This document shows positions 39,362 to 50,972 of a DNA stretch of 64,000 bases, one piece after another. Position 1 is the first letter of the stretch; the number at the start of each line of letters is the position of its first letter. The notes under the pieces are model-generated. The model did not search any database and was not told where the DNA came from. It saw nothing but the letters and a program-made list of their open reading frames with translations. A program made the translations under genes and the position numbers. The stretch lies in the NCBI GenBank assembly GCA_024305405.1, contig JAKNDB010000088.1, positions 2,436,001 through 2,500,000 of the forward strand. The letters are read 5' to 3'. This stretch comes from Dirofilaria immitis (taxonomy: Eukaryota > Nematoda > Chromadorea > Rhabditida > Onchocercidae).

Positions 39362-42300
39362 ATGATTACGATAATTACAGTAACAACTAATAATTCTTTT
39401 ATATTTCCATTACTGTTCACATTATTACTACCAACCATGGCATTCTTCTTCCGATCTGATACTAATCAAAATCAGTGCAATCGATTGAAACTTGAGCAAT
39501 GCTTCGAAACTGCTTTTCAGGTATTTAGATTTTATATTTTGACTTCAAATTTTTTTTGAGTATTTTTTAATTTTTAAAAATTTTTGTTCTACGAAATTAT
39601 ATTTTATTACGAATATATTAATAAAATAAATTATGAAGTTTTCAAAAAAAGATTCAACTTTCTCCGAATAGCTTAACGCATTCTATTTCTCATCTGTTTT
39701 GATTTATTCTTATGAAAAATTTTTAAAATTTCAAATTCTTACAAAAAAAAACAAGCAAAGAAAGTTTGTATTATATTTTGAATTAGTAATTGTGGAATGA
39801 AATGAAATTACGATACATCACATTATTATCATGTATGATAATGATAAAGTAATAATATATTGTGGTAATAACCATACGACTTTTTAGAGAAGATAATGAT
39901 GGAAAAAAGAAATTAATTCTCGATAATATAAAAATACAAATATGTGATTGGAAACAAAATAAAGCTAATTATTTTAGACAATGCGTATTAGACGAAATAT
40001 TGACAAAAATCAAAATCAGTCATTTGGAACGTTTAATATACGTAATCAACGTTCGCTAGCTAGCGTAAAACATGTATTGATGTCAAGAAATCAACATCTA
40101 TGTGCTGCAAATCGACATTATTTATCATGTTTCAACAATGATGAATGCCAAGATGATTATACGGCACATGTAAATTAATTTCTTTTCTTTTCTTTTTTCT
40201 TTCTTTCTTTTTTGAAAAAATGTTTGATAAATTATTTTTATTAAAAATTTTATTTCATTTCATATTTTCATCAATGCTATAAATTATTGAAATTTTTGAT
40301 TTCATAGAATTTTTCCTTTTTTTTTAACAATTCGTTTACAAATAAACAAAAACTTTTTGAAAAAATCTTTTTTCTAGATTTATAATTGTTTTTTTTGTTG
40401 CATTTATCTTAAATAGATAATTTGAATTTATAGATAGCATCAATTATATTTAATCAAATTCATGGACGTTTTTTACCGATACAAATGTTTTTAGCACATA
40501 AAGGATATGCTATACGGGTAATGATTATTTGATATTATCTAAAATTTGTAAAATATAATTTTATTTAGTTTAATCAAATCCTTGTAAAAACTCTTCTAAA
40601 TAATTTTTTTATCAGCAAAAGACAAATCTACCTTATATATATATAAATAGTTAAATACAAATTGTTATTTCATTTATCAACTGATAAATGATAAATGAAG
40701 TAAAGTTGTTTATAAAAATGACAATTATGAATTATCAGTCCGTTATCAGGAATGTTACCTATAGAAGACGACAGCTATGAGTTATCATTGCCTTGTTAGA
40801 GAGGTTACTTATGAAAAAGTAATGAATTATTAATGCCTTATTCAAATGATAGATGTGAATTATCAATCTCTTATCAATAAATCAACTATCTCTGTTTGAT
40901 ATATATCACATAGGTTTGCCTTTTGCTGAAAAAAATTTTTAGAAAATTATTACGAAGAACTGATTTATAATAATAATAAATTATCAGTTTCTTTTCAATG
41001 AAGTTACTTATGCAAAACAATAGTAATGAATTATCAGTCCCTTATCAATAAGGTTGCTTATGGCAACAAAAAGTAATGAATTATTAATTATTTGCCAGTA
41101 AATTTTTTCATGAAATTGAAAATAATAATTTATCAATCATTTGTCAACAATATTATTCATTTGTCACTAATGCTGAAAACAAAACTAATCAATTATCAGC
41201 CGTTTATCAACAATGTTTGCTAATAAAAAAAGCTTACTATCAATTTATTTGTCACTTATCAATAATAAGTGATTGATAGTTTACTTTAGAAACAAAAATA
41301 ATGAATTAATCAATCATTTTATTAGTAAACAGAATTAATAAATTATCAATAACTTATCAATTAGTTTAAATGAGTGATTGTATGAAAACCTTAGGATTAA
41401 TTCTGATAAAATCTACGAAAAACTGCATTTATCCATTTTTTTATCTTATCACTACTTATATTGGCCACTCTCGAAATAATCGAATACGAATGTAAATAAA
41501 AATTGAATTTAAAAAAATTATTTTTCGTTTAATCATATTGTTGTATCAAATTAATTATCATTGATTATTTAGTTATGCTCACAAACATGTTCGCATGAAA
41601 GTCGCATGAAATGTCAACAAATGCTAAATATTGAGGGACGACAGGAAGAACATGGAAGTTATTTGAAATTGGTAAAAATATCAAAACGAATAAGCTTATC
41701 AGGATTTATTGATGAAATCAATTTATGTCATCGTTTTAAATTAATCCTAAGGAAGGTAATAAAAGACATTTTTTCAAAACAAAATAATTCTAAAAAGATA
41801 ATAATTAAAAAAACTTATTAAAATATATATATTTTAACATGCATAATAATATTCTTTTATAATTTTTTTAAATAATAAATACTAAAATTATAGAATTGAA
41901 TTAAATTAAATTCGATTTTCGGATTATTTATGTTATGAAATTTTTTTTTTAGCCTATTATGTTAATTATTACTATAGCTAGTAATATTCAGGCCTATTAA
42001 TTGAACGTATTTGATAAATTATGGAGCCAAAATTCATTAGCCTGTTTGGGCTTAATAACCGAGCATATTTGATAAATTATATAATAAAATTTAATTTAAT
42101 TTTGAATTTAGCAGTCATTTTATATTCGGATTATAAATATATAAATTATATAATAAAATTAAAATTTATATTTATATTAGTCAAAATTTTTTTAAAAATT
42201 AATTTAGTATTTAAATAAAAAATTTCTTAATCCATCAAAAAAGAAACTTAATTCTTCAGCTTGTTCAATATCGTAAACAATTTTGTGGTGAAGTAGCAAA

Positions 42301-42481
42301 ATGTGTTTGCGTTGATACGAATGTTCAAGCAGGTGTGATACATTGTAAAATAGGCTGTGATAATATTCTTGAAAGAATAACAACTATTAAATCGAGAAGG
42401 AATAAAATTTTATCAAAAGCAAATACATATTCATTTAGTAATGTTATTATTATTTTATTTATTTTATTTAGGTTATCATAA
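39362..42481 (+). CDS. Secreted cysteine-rich, probably GPI-anchored protein, family unknown
   Basis: Exons: 39362-39520, 39978-40169, 40434-40517, 41573-41755 (or to 41671) and 42260-42481, all phase 0 with GT-AG sites, about 279 residues. A hydrophobic stretch at residues 13-30 (FIFPLLFTLLLPTMAFFF) acts as signal peptide. Fourteen cysteines follow, in pairs or clusters: QC..., EQC in exon 1; HLC, YLSC, NDEC in exon 2; LCSQTC, MKC, NLC in exon 4; FC, KCVC, HC, GC in exon 5. The final 17 or so residues (SFSNVIIILFILFRLS) are hydrophobic, suggesting GPI attachment or a single C-terminal anchor. An even cysteine number fits a disulfide-bonded extracellular domain. Spacing is loosely reminiscent of GDNF-receptor/GAS1-type helical cysteine domains, but I cannot claim membership. 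Upstream ATGs in the leader (near 39320) open only a very short frame. The exon 4 donor choice decides whether 28 residues with one cysteine are included. Confidence 0.72.
40670..40691. repeat. 10-bp palindromic foldback
   Basis: TCATTTATCA and its exact complement TGATAAATGA are separated by 2 nt, at the upstream edge of the intronic minisatellite. Confidence 0.6.
40720..41350. repeat. Degenerate intronic minisatellite, unit about 50 bp
   Basis: This lies in intron 3 of the cysteine-rich gene. The clearest unit, at 41029-41079, reads TAATGAATTATCAGTCCCTT followed by ATCAATAAGGTTGCTTATG and CAACAAAAAG. Related units with TGAATTATCA, CTTATCAATAA and GTTACTTATG words run on both sides with increasing divergence. 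It makes up most of the long intron. Confidence 0.65.
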
Positions 42482-42542
42482 AATTTGTAAGATCTAACAA
42501 AATTATACCAAATTAAATGATTAAACATGTATCGCATAATAG

Positions 42543-42722
42543 ATTCATGTCATCATTTTCTACTGTTGATGATTATATCGCATAACATTCATGATATCAT
42601 TTTTTATTATTAACTGATTATATCGTATACTATATTCATGTTGTCATTTCTCATTGTTAATGATTATATCCCATGACATATTCATGTTATCATTTTCTAT
42701 TATCTTATGATCGATGATTAAT
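42543..42722. repeat. Tandem repeat, four units of 43-47 bp
   Basis: Units start at 42543, 42587, 42634 and 42680 with ATTCATG, followed by (T/A)T(G/C/A)TCATTTTCTATT and GATTATATC(G/C)CAT. The array begins about 60 bp after the stop codon of the cysteine-rich gene, so its first part is probably transcribed as 3' UTR. Confidence 0.8.
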
Positions 42723-43919
42723 CAATTCTTAAATGTATATGTATGATGTAATTTATGTAATTTTGTATTATTCGATTACATAATTGATCCTGGTGTTTAA
42801 AATCTTTAAAATATTGTTACAAATAATCGAAATAAATATATCGAAAGAAAATTATCATAAAAGTAGATGAATATATGAAATTAAGGAATGATTATTATAT
42901 TATTATTTTCATATAATTCTATTCATTGATAAGATTTGCATTTAATAAGAGAATGTGGCTAATGCAAATTGATAATATATTTAAATAAGCAAAATATAAA
43001 TTTTAGAAAAATAAATTACGAAATAAATATAATTTCTATTATATCTCATAATTTTTCTTATATCTAACTTAAAACGAAAACAAAAAAAAACTAAATACAT
43101 TTCATTTTCACTTTTTGTTCTTTCTTCCATTTTGTCTTTTTTTTTGGTAGTAAAAATAAAATAAATTGCTAAATAAATAAATTGCCATAATATTTATTGT
43201 TGAACATTGGTTGAATAAATAAATAAATAAATTGGTAAAAATTAAATGCGTTTCATTTAAAATTGAATTTTTATTATTCACTATTTCGATGTGTTTTCAG
43301 TAAACGTAATAATATAAGATGAAACAAATGAATTTTTTATCAGATTATTTTATTATCAATTCATTGTTATATTTTTAGCAGTAATTTTAATTTACCAACA
43401 TAAATTACAGTGCTAACAGTCGTTGCTATTTGGATTATAAATTTTCGCTGTAATATTTTCATGCTAGCTCATAAATATTTATTTTACTAGCTTATAACTG
43501 AAATAGAAGATTTGAACGATTGTTATTACAATAACCAATACTTTGTAGTATCTACTATCCCACTGTATCAGTTATTATATCGAGATCACCTGCCAGTAAA
43601 CACCTATACCGTTACTTAAAGAATATTATAGGCTGATGAGCATTGATAAGATGATTAGGAGTCTGGCTAAGATTTAATAAATATTTGTATTTGAATAAAA
43701 AGTTTCTTTTTGTTTGATACGATAAACTTATTCGTGCTAATTTCTGTCAATCTATTGTATCGGTCTTTAGAAATACTTGACAATTATGATATTTGAAATA
43801 TTTGAAACATTTGCATAAAGAAATATTTTTTTCCTCGCGTAACACACAAGACTCTTCTTGATAATTTCTATCATCATCCTATTTATATCGATTTACTGTA
43901 ATGCTTGCTGTTGTGTGTG

Positions 43920-43943
43920 TACTGTAACTTAGTGGTTACAGTA
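43920..43943. repeat. 9-bp inverted repeat (TACTGTAAC / GTTACAGTA)
   Basis: Perfect arms at 43920-43928 and 43935-43943 flank the 6-nt loop TTAGTG. It belongs with the other TACTGTA-type inverted repeats of this window. Confidence 0.75.
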
Positions 43944-44630
43944 TTGCTTCGATAAGCATCAATAAGAGAATAATTCAAAAATGGAAAATTGCCAAAAATT
44001 TAATATGTATAGAAATATCGGGATAGTTGTAATTTTATGAATGAAAAAATCTCTTTGTTTTTTGTTTATCAACATCCAAGTAATCGAAAAAGACAACTGA
44101 ATTTTAATGTTTTTATTATTGCAATTTGAAAAATTCTTTTTTAATTTTCCATTATTAAAGACCGTTTTAACAATATTAAATATTATATGAAAAATATTAA
44201 TAAAAAAATCAAACGAAACTTTTTTGTTGAATGAAAAGATTAAATTGTCTGAAATAACATTTCTTTTTTAAAAATATTAATAAAAATGAGAATATAAATG
44301 AAACTTTTTCGGTTGAACGATTCATTTTATTTCATCTTTAATATCTAAAAAATATTAGAATCTTTTTAAATTATAACAAAATTAAATATTTATAACTAAA
44401 GATTACTTATATGCTATATTGCAATATCAGCAAAAAATTTAAAGTAATTTAATTTTTTTAGTCAACATTCTTCATTTAGATATTAGAAAAGTTCTGAAGA
44501 AAAAAATCCAAATAACTATTTTTTTTTCTTTTAAGAAGGAAAACTAAATAAAAGAAAAAAATCTGAAAAAAAGATTGTTTAAAATTTAAAGATTTTTTGA
44601 ATTCCATTTATTTCAATAACGTTTTATTTC

Positions 44631-44711
44631 AATATTTTTTCAGAAAAATACTTTTTTGAATTTTTACTATTAATATTTTTTCAGAAAAATACTTTTTGAA
44701 TTTTTACTATT
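44631..44711. repeat. Nearly perfect 40-bp tandem duplication
   Basis: AATATTTTTTCAGAAAAATA plus the following CTTTTTTGAATTTTTACTATT is repeated immediately. The copies differ essentially by one T in a homopolymer, so the duplication is recent. Confidence 0.9.
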
Positions 44712-44940
44712 AATGAAAAATAATCGCTAAATGAAATAATTTATTTAAATATATTATATAATTATTTTCACTAACGATCTTTCATCAATATAAATATCAA
44801 TAATTGAGTACATTATTCCAAATTAAATATATTTTTGCAAAATGATTTATTTAGTAAAATTACAGCAAAATGATCATTTAAAATTTACCACATTTCAGTA
44901 CGATGATAATAGTGCTAATTTTCAATCAAAGTATATTTTT

Positions 44941-47900
44941 TTAATCAGATTCCTCCATAGCATCATAGGTATACAATGATTGTGGTGCAGGAGAAATTTT
45001 GAAAGGATTCCTTTCAGGCAATAATGTTGGTAGTGGACTAGGCTCTGGTATATTAGACATTAAGCCTTGGCCAATCCATTTAAATACTTGCTTACATTTA
45101 GCCTTTAATAATTCAATTCGCTCTAGCGGTGAAATTTCTGATACCATCGGATCAGCCAAATTATCACGTTCAACATTCATTTCATAATTAATACGAGCTT
45201 GAATTATTTCATCTATAATATGCGGTTGCTCGGCGACATTTAAATGTAAGCTGAAATTATGAAATTTAATTAAAAATCACGACGAAAAAGAAGACGAAAA
45301 TAAATTAAATTTAAATTTGAAATAAAAATTAGGAATTATAAATAATAATTTTTAAGCCAAATACAATCAAATAATCAAAGATTATTTGCTATATTTTTTT
45401 GCTTTCGATTTCATAATCTTTTCAAAAATTTTAATAAAATATTATAACTTTTAATTATTTTATTTAAAATTTAAATATTTTATTTACAAAAAACATTTTC
45501 TTGCAAATTAATTTGTAAAAATTTTTTTCCGTTAAATTTGAATTAATTTAAACACAAAAATAAATAGAACTTTTGATAATATTTTCTTTTTCTTTTTCAC
45601 ATTCAAATAATTTTATTTATAATTTTTAATTATTTTAAATAATTTCTAAAATATTATTAAAAGCTTATTAATTTTGCGAAAAAATTAATCATACTGATAT
45701 GTATCAGGAAATACTGCAACAAGTCTTGCTATTGTGCAAGCTTCAAATTTCGGAAAACCCCATCGTATCGCAAAACGCAAAAATTGAAGCGTATTAATTT
45801 CGCATGGTGGTCGTGTTGCGTTACATTGCTAAAAATTTCATTAAATAAATTTTATCTTCAATTTTTTTCTATAAATAATTTTTTATTGTGATAGATGATA
45901 AATTATAAGACTAATAAAGAAAATAATAGATAAGGAAAATTACACGTGTTCGATGTTTTGTTTCCTGATAATATAACTTAATTAGAAACTTAAAATAAAC
46001 AAACTAGATGATAAGCCAATATTAATATTAGGAATTGCTAATGAAAGTTAATATATTGATAAAAATTGTCATTCAACTAAATAAATTTCATTTTGTAATC
46101 AATAACCGATAAATAATATTTAATGGTCATTATTTGATATCCAATTAAATCAGTTTCATTTTATAATCATTAACTGATAAATAATATTTAATAATCAATA
46201 ACAAATATGCATGAAAGAAAGCATTAATTCTGATTAATTTCATACTACGTAATTGATAAAGAATATTCAATAATGAAATAAAATTTGATATATTCGTAGG
46301 TAAGAAGAGTTTCGAACAATAAATAATTAAGTAATTAAGTAAACAAGTGTTGTTTAGATTAAAAAAAGTTTCAAATAACAAGTGCTTGAGGAATTAAGTT
46401 AATAAATAAATAATCGTTAACAAATTATTTAATGTTATTATTTAACAATTAACAAATTATTTAATGAAAAAAGTAAGGTTGATATATTAATGAATGAAAA
46501 TAATTCCACGATAATAAATAATTAGGTAAATAGGCACTATTTAATTAAGACAAAATAGGTGTAATTGATTAATTAATTAATTAATCGAATGACTTTTATA
46601 ACCTTTTGAAAGATACGACAACAATCTTCATCGTGCATTTGCAATAATTCTCGATACATTAATGGTTTGAGCAAATTCAAGCAAGCAATAAATTGATGAT
46701 AATTAGCAAAATCACTAGAATTTAAATTGCCACCATGATATTTTACCTGACAAATGCCAGTAAATGCAAATGATAATACCTGCAAAAATTATAGCAAATT
46801 TAATATTTAATATTTAACAAATTTCTCTTTACTAATTATTTAAAACTTATAATAAATTTAAATGCTAAAATTAGAATTGATTAAAATCATTAATTAAAAT
46901 TAAAATCGATTATTCCGAATGTTTCTTTAATTTTCTGGTTCAAATTTTCCAAATTAAATCATTTCAAATCATTGATTAAAATTGTGACTGATCATTTGAA
47001 ATTTTTATTGATTTCTTAGTGAATTTCAATTATCCAAAAAAAAATTTGCGAACAATTAACTTTACGATTTGCTTAATAAATTACATAACTTAAATTAAAT
47101 TATTATACAACAAATTATGTAATTTATTCGACGAAAAATTCTTTTTACTGATAATTTTTAATAAATTTACAAATTTTCAAATGTTATTCTTCAATAATTT
47201 GAAATAAAATGAAACAAAAAAATTTTTTATCGGAAACTTATCAATCTTCTCCCTCTCGCTCTCCCTCTCTTTCTCTCTCTCTCTGTCTCTCTCTATCTCT
47301 ATCATCCTCTTTCTCTCGTTTTTTAAATTACCTGTTCGATTGCATCTGATTCAAATTCTAATAAGTCTATCGAATTTTCATCAGGATTATTATCAATATA
47401 ATCATGAAAATATCGACATGTTATATATAAGCAATATTTATCGTACGATACTATTTCATCCGAACATCGAATATAAAACATTCTATAAATATATTTGTAA
47501 TTTTTATCAATTAACAGAAATTTATTACCGGTTTGCTGATAAAAATACACCTTAGAATTTAATTCCAAATTTATTAAATTAATATTTTATTATATTTAGC
47601 ATTATTATCAAAAATTTTTTACTTAATTCCGAATTTATCAAAACAACATTTTACTATATTTGAAATATCTATCAAAAATTTCTTACTTTTCTTTCAAATT
47701 TATCAAATTAATGCTTTACTATAATTGCAGTTACTATCAAAAATTTTTACTTATTTTTTTAAGTTTATCAAATTAATATTTTGTTGTATTTGAAATTATT
47801 ATCAAAAGTTTTCTTCTTCTTAGCAGAAAAATAGGAAAATAAGAAACTTTTTTTTCTATTTAGGTAATGTAATTTGTATAAGTAATTAAGATATAAAAAT

Positions 47901-50900
47901 TTTTGAAAATTTTATTCAAATATTGTGAATTTCATCATCGTCATAGGTAGTATTTTAATACTTCCATTATCAAATGTTAAAATATTTTTCTAACATCTAA
48001 TTATTAATATGTCATTTATCTAATTATTTAATTAATTATTATTAAATATTGTAGATAATTTAATATAGTACATTACCAAATTCTGTTTGCTAAAAGTTTT
48101 ATTGACTTCCTAAAAATTATTTTTTTTTCCTACCCTTCATTACGGACAATAAAAGAAAAGCAATTACCCCAAGTAAAATAATGGATAATCAAAAAAAGTG
48201 ATCTTCCCGGCATTTGATTTAAAAAATATTAACTAATGAAATTTTGGCATAAAATTAGCTTTAATTAGTAAAATTTTGATATAATATCATTAATTACTAA
48301 GACTATCAGATTAAAATTGCTTGCCAATAAAAATAATAAATCAATTCGATTGACTAATTTGCTAATATTAAAAATTTTGAATTTCTAAATTCTCGAATAA
48401 ATTTTCAATATTATTAGGAAAAAAGAAAGAAACAAAAAAATTGTTAAAAATAAAAATTATGATAAACATACGATTTAGTCATTTCATTTACAAATATCAT
48501 TGCTTCCAATCGTTTATCAGTCGTACTTTCTGGTTCCAAATTTAATAATGGATTTAAATTAATTTCCGGTACAATATAATTGAAATCATCTAATGCAAAT
48601 GCTAATCGTATTTCAATTTTTAATTGACCCAAATGAAATTCATCATTTTGATATAATTCTGATAATTCTTCCATATAATGTGGAATATATTCAACACGAT
48701 GCTTTAATTCATGCCAATGTGCTGGGAAGCATTCAACTTGAAAATTGCGTATTTAAACTTCTTTTTTAATTTTTAAATAAATGAATAAATCATATCAATA
48801 AGTTGGGAGAGATTAGAGAGAGAAGTAGAGAAGGAGGGTGAAAGAGAGAAAGAGGGAGAGATAACAAGAGAGGGAGAAAAAGAAAAGTAAATTTGAAATT
48901 TAAAATTGTAGAAAAAATTATTTTTGATATACAAAATGAAATATAAGCAATAATTTGCAAATAAAAAATTATAAATTGATTTTTCGTAAAAATGAAATTC
49001 ACTTATTTGATTAAAAATAATTGATTGATTATTTCTTTAATAATCGAAATATATCGATTGATTTTTTTCTTAAATATTTTATATTCAACAGGAAAAAAAG
49101 TAAACTGTGGCAATGCTCAGAAATAATAGAATTATAAGTTGATTATTATCTTATTTTAAAATGAAATGTAGGAAAGAGTTAAGATATTGATTGATGTTAT
49201 TAATTGATTTTATTTTAAAAATATCTTGTATAAAATAATTAGTGATTCATGAAAATAATAAATGGTTTATTTTATCAACCCAAAATTATTAATTGATTTT
49301 TATATTCTATATTTTTTTAGCATGAAAGATGAATGAATGAAATAAAATGATAATCTGAAACAAACAGAATTATTGACTGATTTTTATTTCCATATTTTAT
49401 ATTTAGCATAAAAGGGTATGAATAATGAGTGATTTAAAAATAATGACTGATTTTTATTGATCTATAATTATTGATTGATTTTTATGGCACGAAAATAATG
49501 AATTATTGAATGATTTAATCTTTCTCTTGTAAGCTTATATTAGCAAAAATTATATGTTAATTTCATCGTTTTTTTCGTTATTTCTTTATTTCAAATTTAT
49601 TTTTAATTTCGCATTCTAATTTCTATTTAAATTACTATCATATTTTTTCGTTTATAACAATTTAAAAATTCATTTCAAATCAAATGATACATTCAAAAAT
49701 TTATTTAAGTTTCATTTCGTCATAAAAAAATTATTAAAACTAACTTCTTCGACTAGTTTTTGATTGTGCCCGAAATTGTACTCGAAATTCACCTCTAATA
49801 TTAGTATCCGTTTCTCTTACCAATTCAATCGAAAAATCTCTTTGCTCTTTTCTAATATGTAATGTCCTATAGTAAAAATATTTTGCTTATATTTTATTAA
49901 TACCAATTTTCCTAGCAAAAATCGGAAATTAAATACTTTTTCATTAAAACATATATTTGAAAAAATATTAATTTAAATATGCACACGTATTAAATATCAT
50001 TCAGATAATAAAATCATCCTACGTAATAGTTTTATCAAACCGGTAATATCTATTGATATTGTTGACATTATTCTACACAATAATCAAAGATGTGTTAACC
50101 AAATAATATTATTAATCTTGAAATAATAATCGGAATAATGTCATCTTTCATATGTAATTAATTTGATTAGATATCGCAATCTACCATTCAATATATCGTA
50201 TGCCATGAACGGTTGCAAACAATGAACGACCAATTTCCGTTGTAATTACATCTTTGAGCATTTTAAGATGATAAGAATGCGTGAATATGATTAACATATC
50301 ACTTCGTTGCATATAATCAGTAGTAAAATTTGGATACATTCGACGAGATGGTTGTTCATGTTCAGGGTATCTAAATTTAAAAATAAAAATTTTTTTTCAA
50401 GAATAAAGGAACTAAGTAATTTGAGTATATTTATACTATTATTAATTAGAAGAAAATAATTATGAAAGTTACTGTCGCTGATACATGCATAAATATATTT
50501 GTAAAAAGTTTTGATTATCTTATTGAAATATAATTATATTTATTTACATATTTATTATTTGAAAATAATATTATAATTTAAATTTAAAAATATTCAATGA
50601 AAAATAATATTAGTTACAAAAAAATAATTTATAATTTCAGTGATAAAGGGAATGGATTAATTTATAATTTATGCCTTATTTTATTAACTAATTTAGCTTA
50701 ATAATAATTATTATTAAAAACATTCTAAGGAATTAACAATAAACCAATTAAATTATCAATCAATACTTCCAATTTAATTAAAAGAAATTAAATGATAAAA
50801 TACATATTTATACATTTGTCTGAAGTTAATTTTTTCAAATTTGCTACCAAATAGTTTGAAATTAAAAGTAAAATTGAGAAAGGAAGAAAAAAAGAATGAA

Positions 50901-50970
50901 TTTACCCCAGTCTATAAGGTGCACCAAGATCAATCTCTAGATCGCTAAATGGAGTAGTAATTAATGACAT
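44941..50970 (-). CDS. BTB/POZ-like protein, possibly MATH-BTB (BATH-type)
   Basis: Eight exons on the minus strand: 50970-50906, 50370-50185, 49866-49745, 48736-48468, 47550-47332, 46779-46603, 45828-45695 and 45250-44941, 493 residues, with every splice phase agreeing. Residues about 232-302 fit a BTB/POZ core: YCLYITCRYFHDY in the place of the usual H..VL..(R/C)S.YF, then DLLEFESDAIEQVLSFAFTG like the (L)..V....F..(L)L.(Y/F)(I/L)YTG signature. The region after it is helical and cysteine-bearing, as in BACK-like extensions. Around residues 79-125 alternating strands (IEWTLHIRKEQRDFSIELV, GEFRVQFRAQ) could be a MATH-like beta domain. BTB proteins usually act as cullin-3 substrate adaptors, and that role is inferred only. 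The C-terminus is Pro-rich and acidic. The start ATG directly follows an ACAG acceptor (50971-50972), so either a spliced leader is added there or an upstream exon exists. Donor 48467 (GTTTAT) was chosen because it alone keeps phase. Confidence 0.7.
46075..46200. repeat. Partial tandem duplication in intron 6
   Basis: Two diverged copies of TTTCATTTTnTAATCAnTAACnGATAAATAATATTTAATnnTCA lie about 65-75 bp apart inside an intron of the BTB-like gene. Confidence 0.55.
47246..47318. repeat. CT-rich tract next to exon 5 donor
   Basis: About 73 bp are almost purely C and T on the plus strand, mainly CTCT with CCCTCT variants. It starts 14 bp beyond the exon 5 donor of the minus-strand BTB-like gene, so the pre-mRNA carries a GA-rich tract at the start of intron 5. 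Confidence 0.9.
47556..47820. repeat. Four diverged 64-bp tandem units ending at the exon 5 acceptor
   Basis: The repeated phrase is AATTTATCAAATTAATATTT, then TACTATATTTG, then ATTATCAAAAATTTTTTACTT. Units begin near 47556, 47627, 47691 and 47757. The array fills the 3' end of intron 4 directly against exon 5 (start 47550) of the minus-strand gene. Confidence 0.7.
48804..48888. repeat. GA-rich tract upstream of exon 4
   Basis: About 85 bp are almost purely A and G on the plus strand (GAGAGATTAGAGAGAG, GAAGGAGGG, GGGAGAGATAAC). In the minus-strand transcript it is a CU-rich tract about 70-150 nt upstream of the exon 4 acceptor. Confidence 0.9.
50515..50880. repeat. Dispersed repeat, copy 1 (intron 1 of BTB-like gene)
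   Basis: This is a block of about 370 bp matching 60985-61352 in the same orientation. Shared phrases in the same order are ATAATTTCAGTnATAAAGGnAAT, TTATTATTAAAA, AATTAACAATAAA, AAAAGA.ATTAAATGATnAAAT, TTTATACATTT and ACTATCAAATAATTT-like. Both copies lie in introns of minus-strand genes. No coding capacity or obvious terminal inverted repeats are seen. Confidence 0.75.
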
Positions 50971-50972
50971 CT

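Larger units (their letters stand above)
42723..44940. other. Intergenic region between convergent genes
   Basis: No exon is visible. The part at 43380-43960 is less AT-rich and carries TACAGTG, TACTGTA and TTACAGTA words. The 3' end of the minus-strand BTB-like gene lies at the right edge. Confidence 0.45.

Noticed and set aside
39862..40059. Plus-strand frame reading through DNDGKKK...RQC
   Set aside because: It overlaps exon 2 of the cysteine-rich gene in another frame. The TTTTAG acceptor at 39977 gives a phase-0 exon in the correct frame, so no frameshift is needed.
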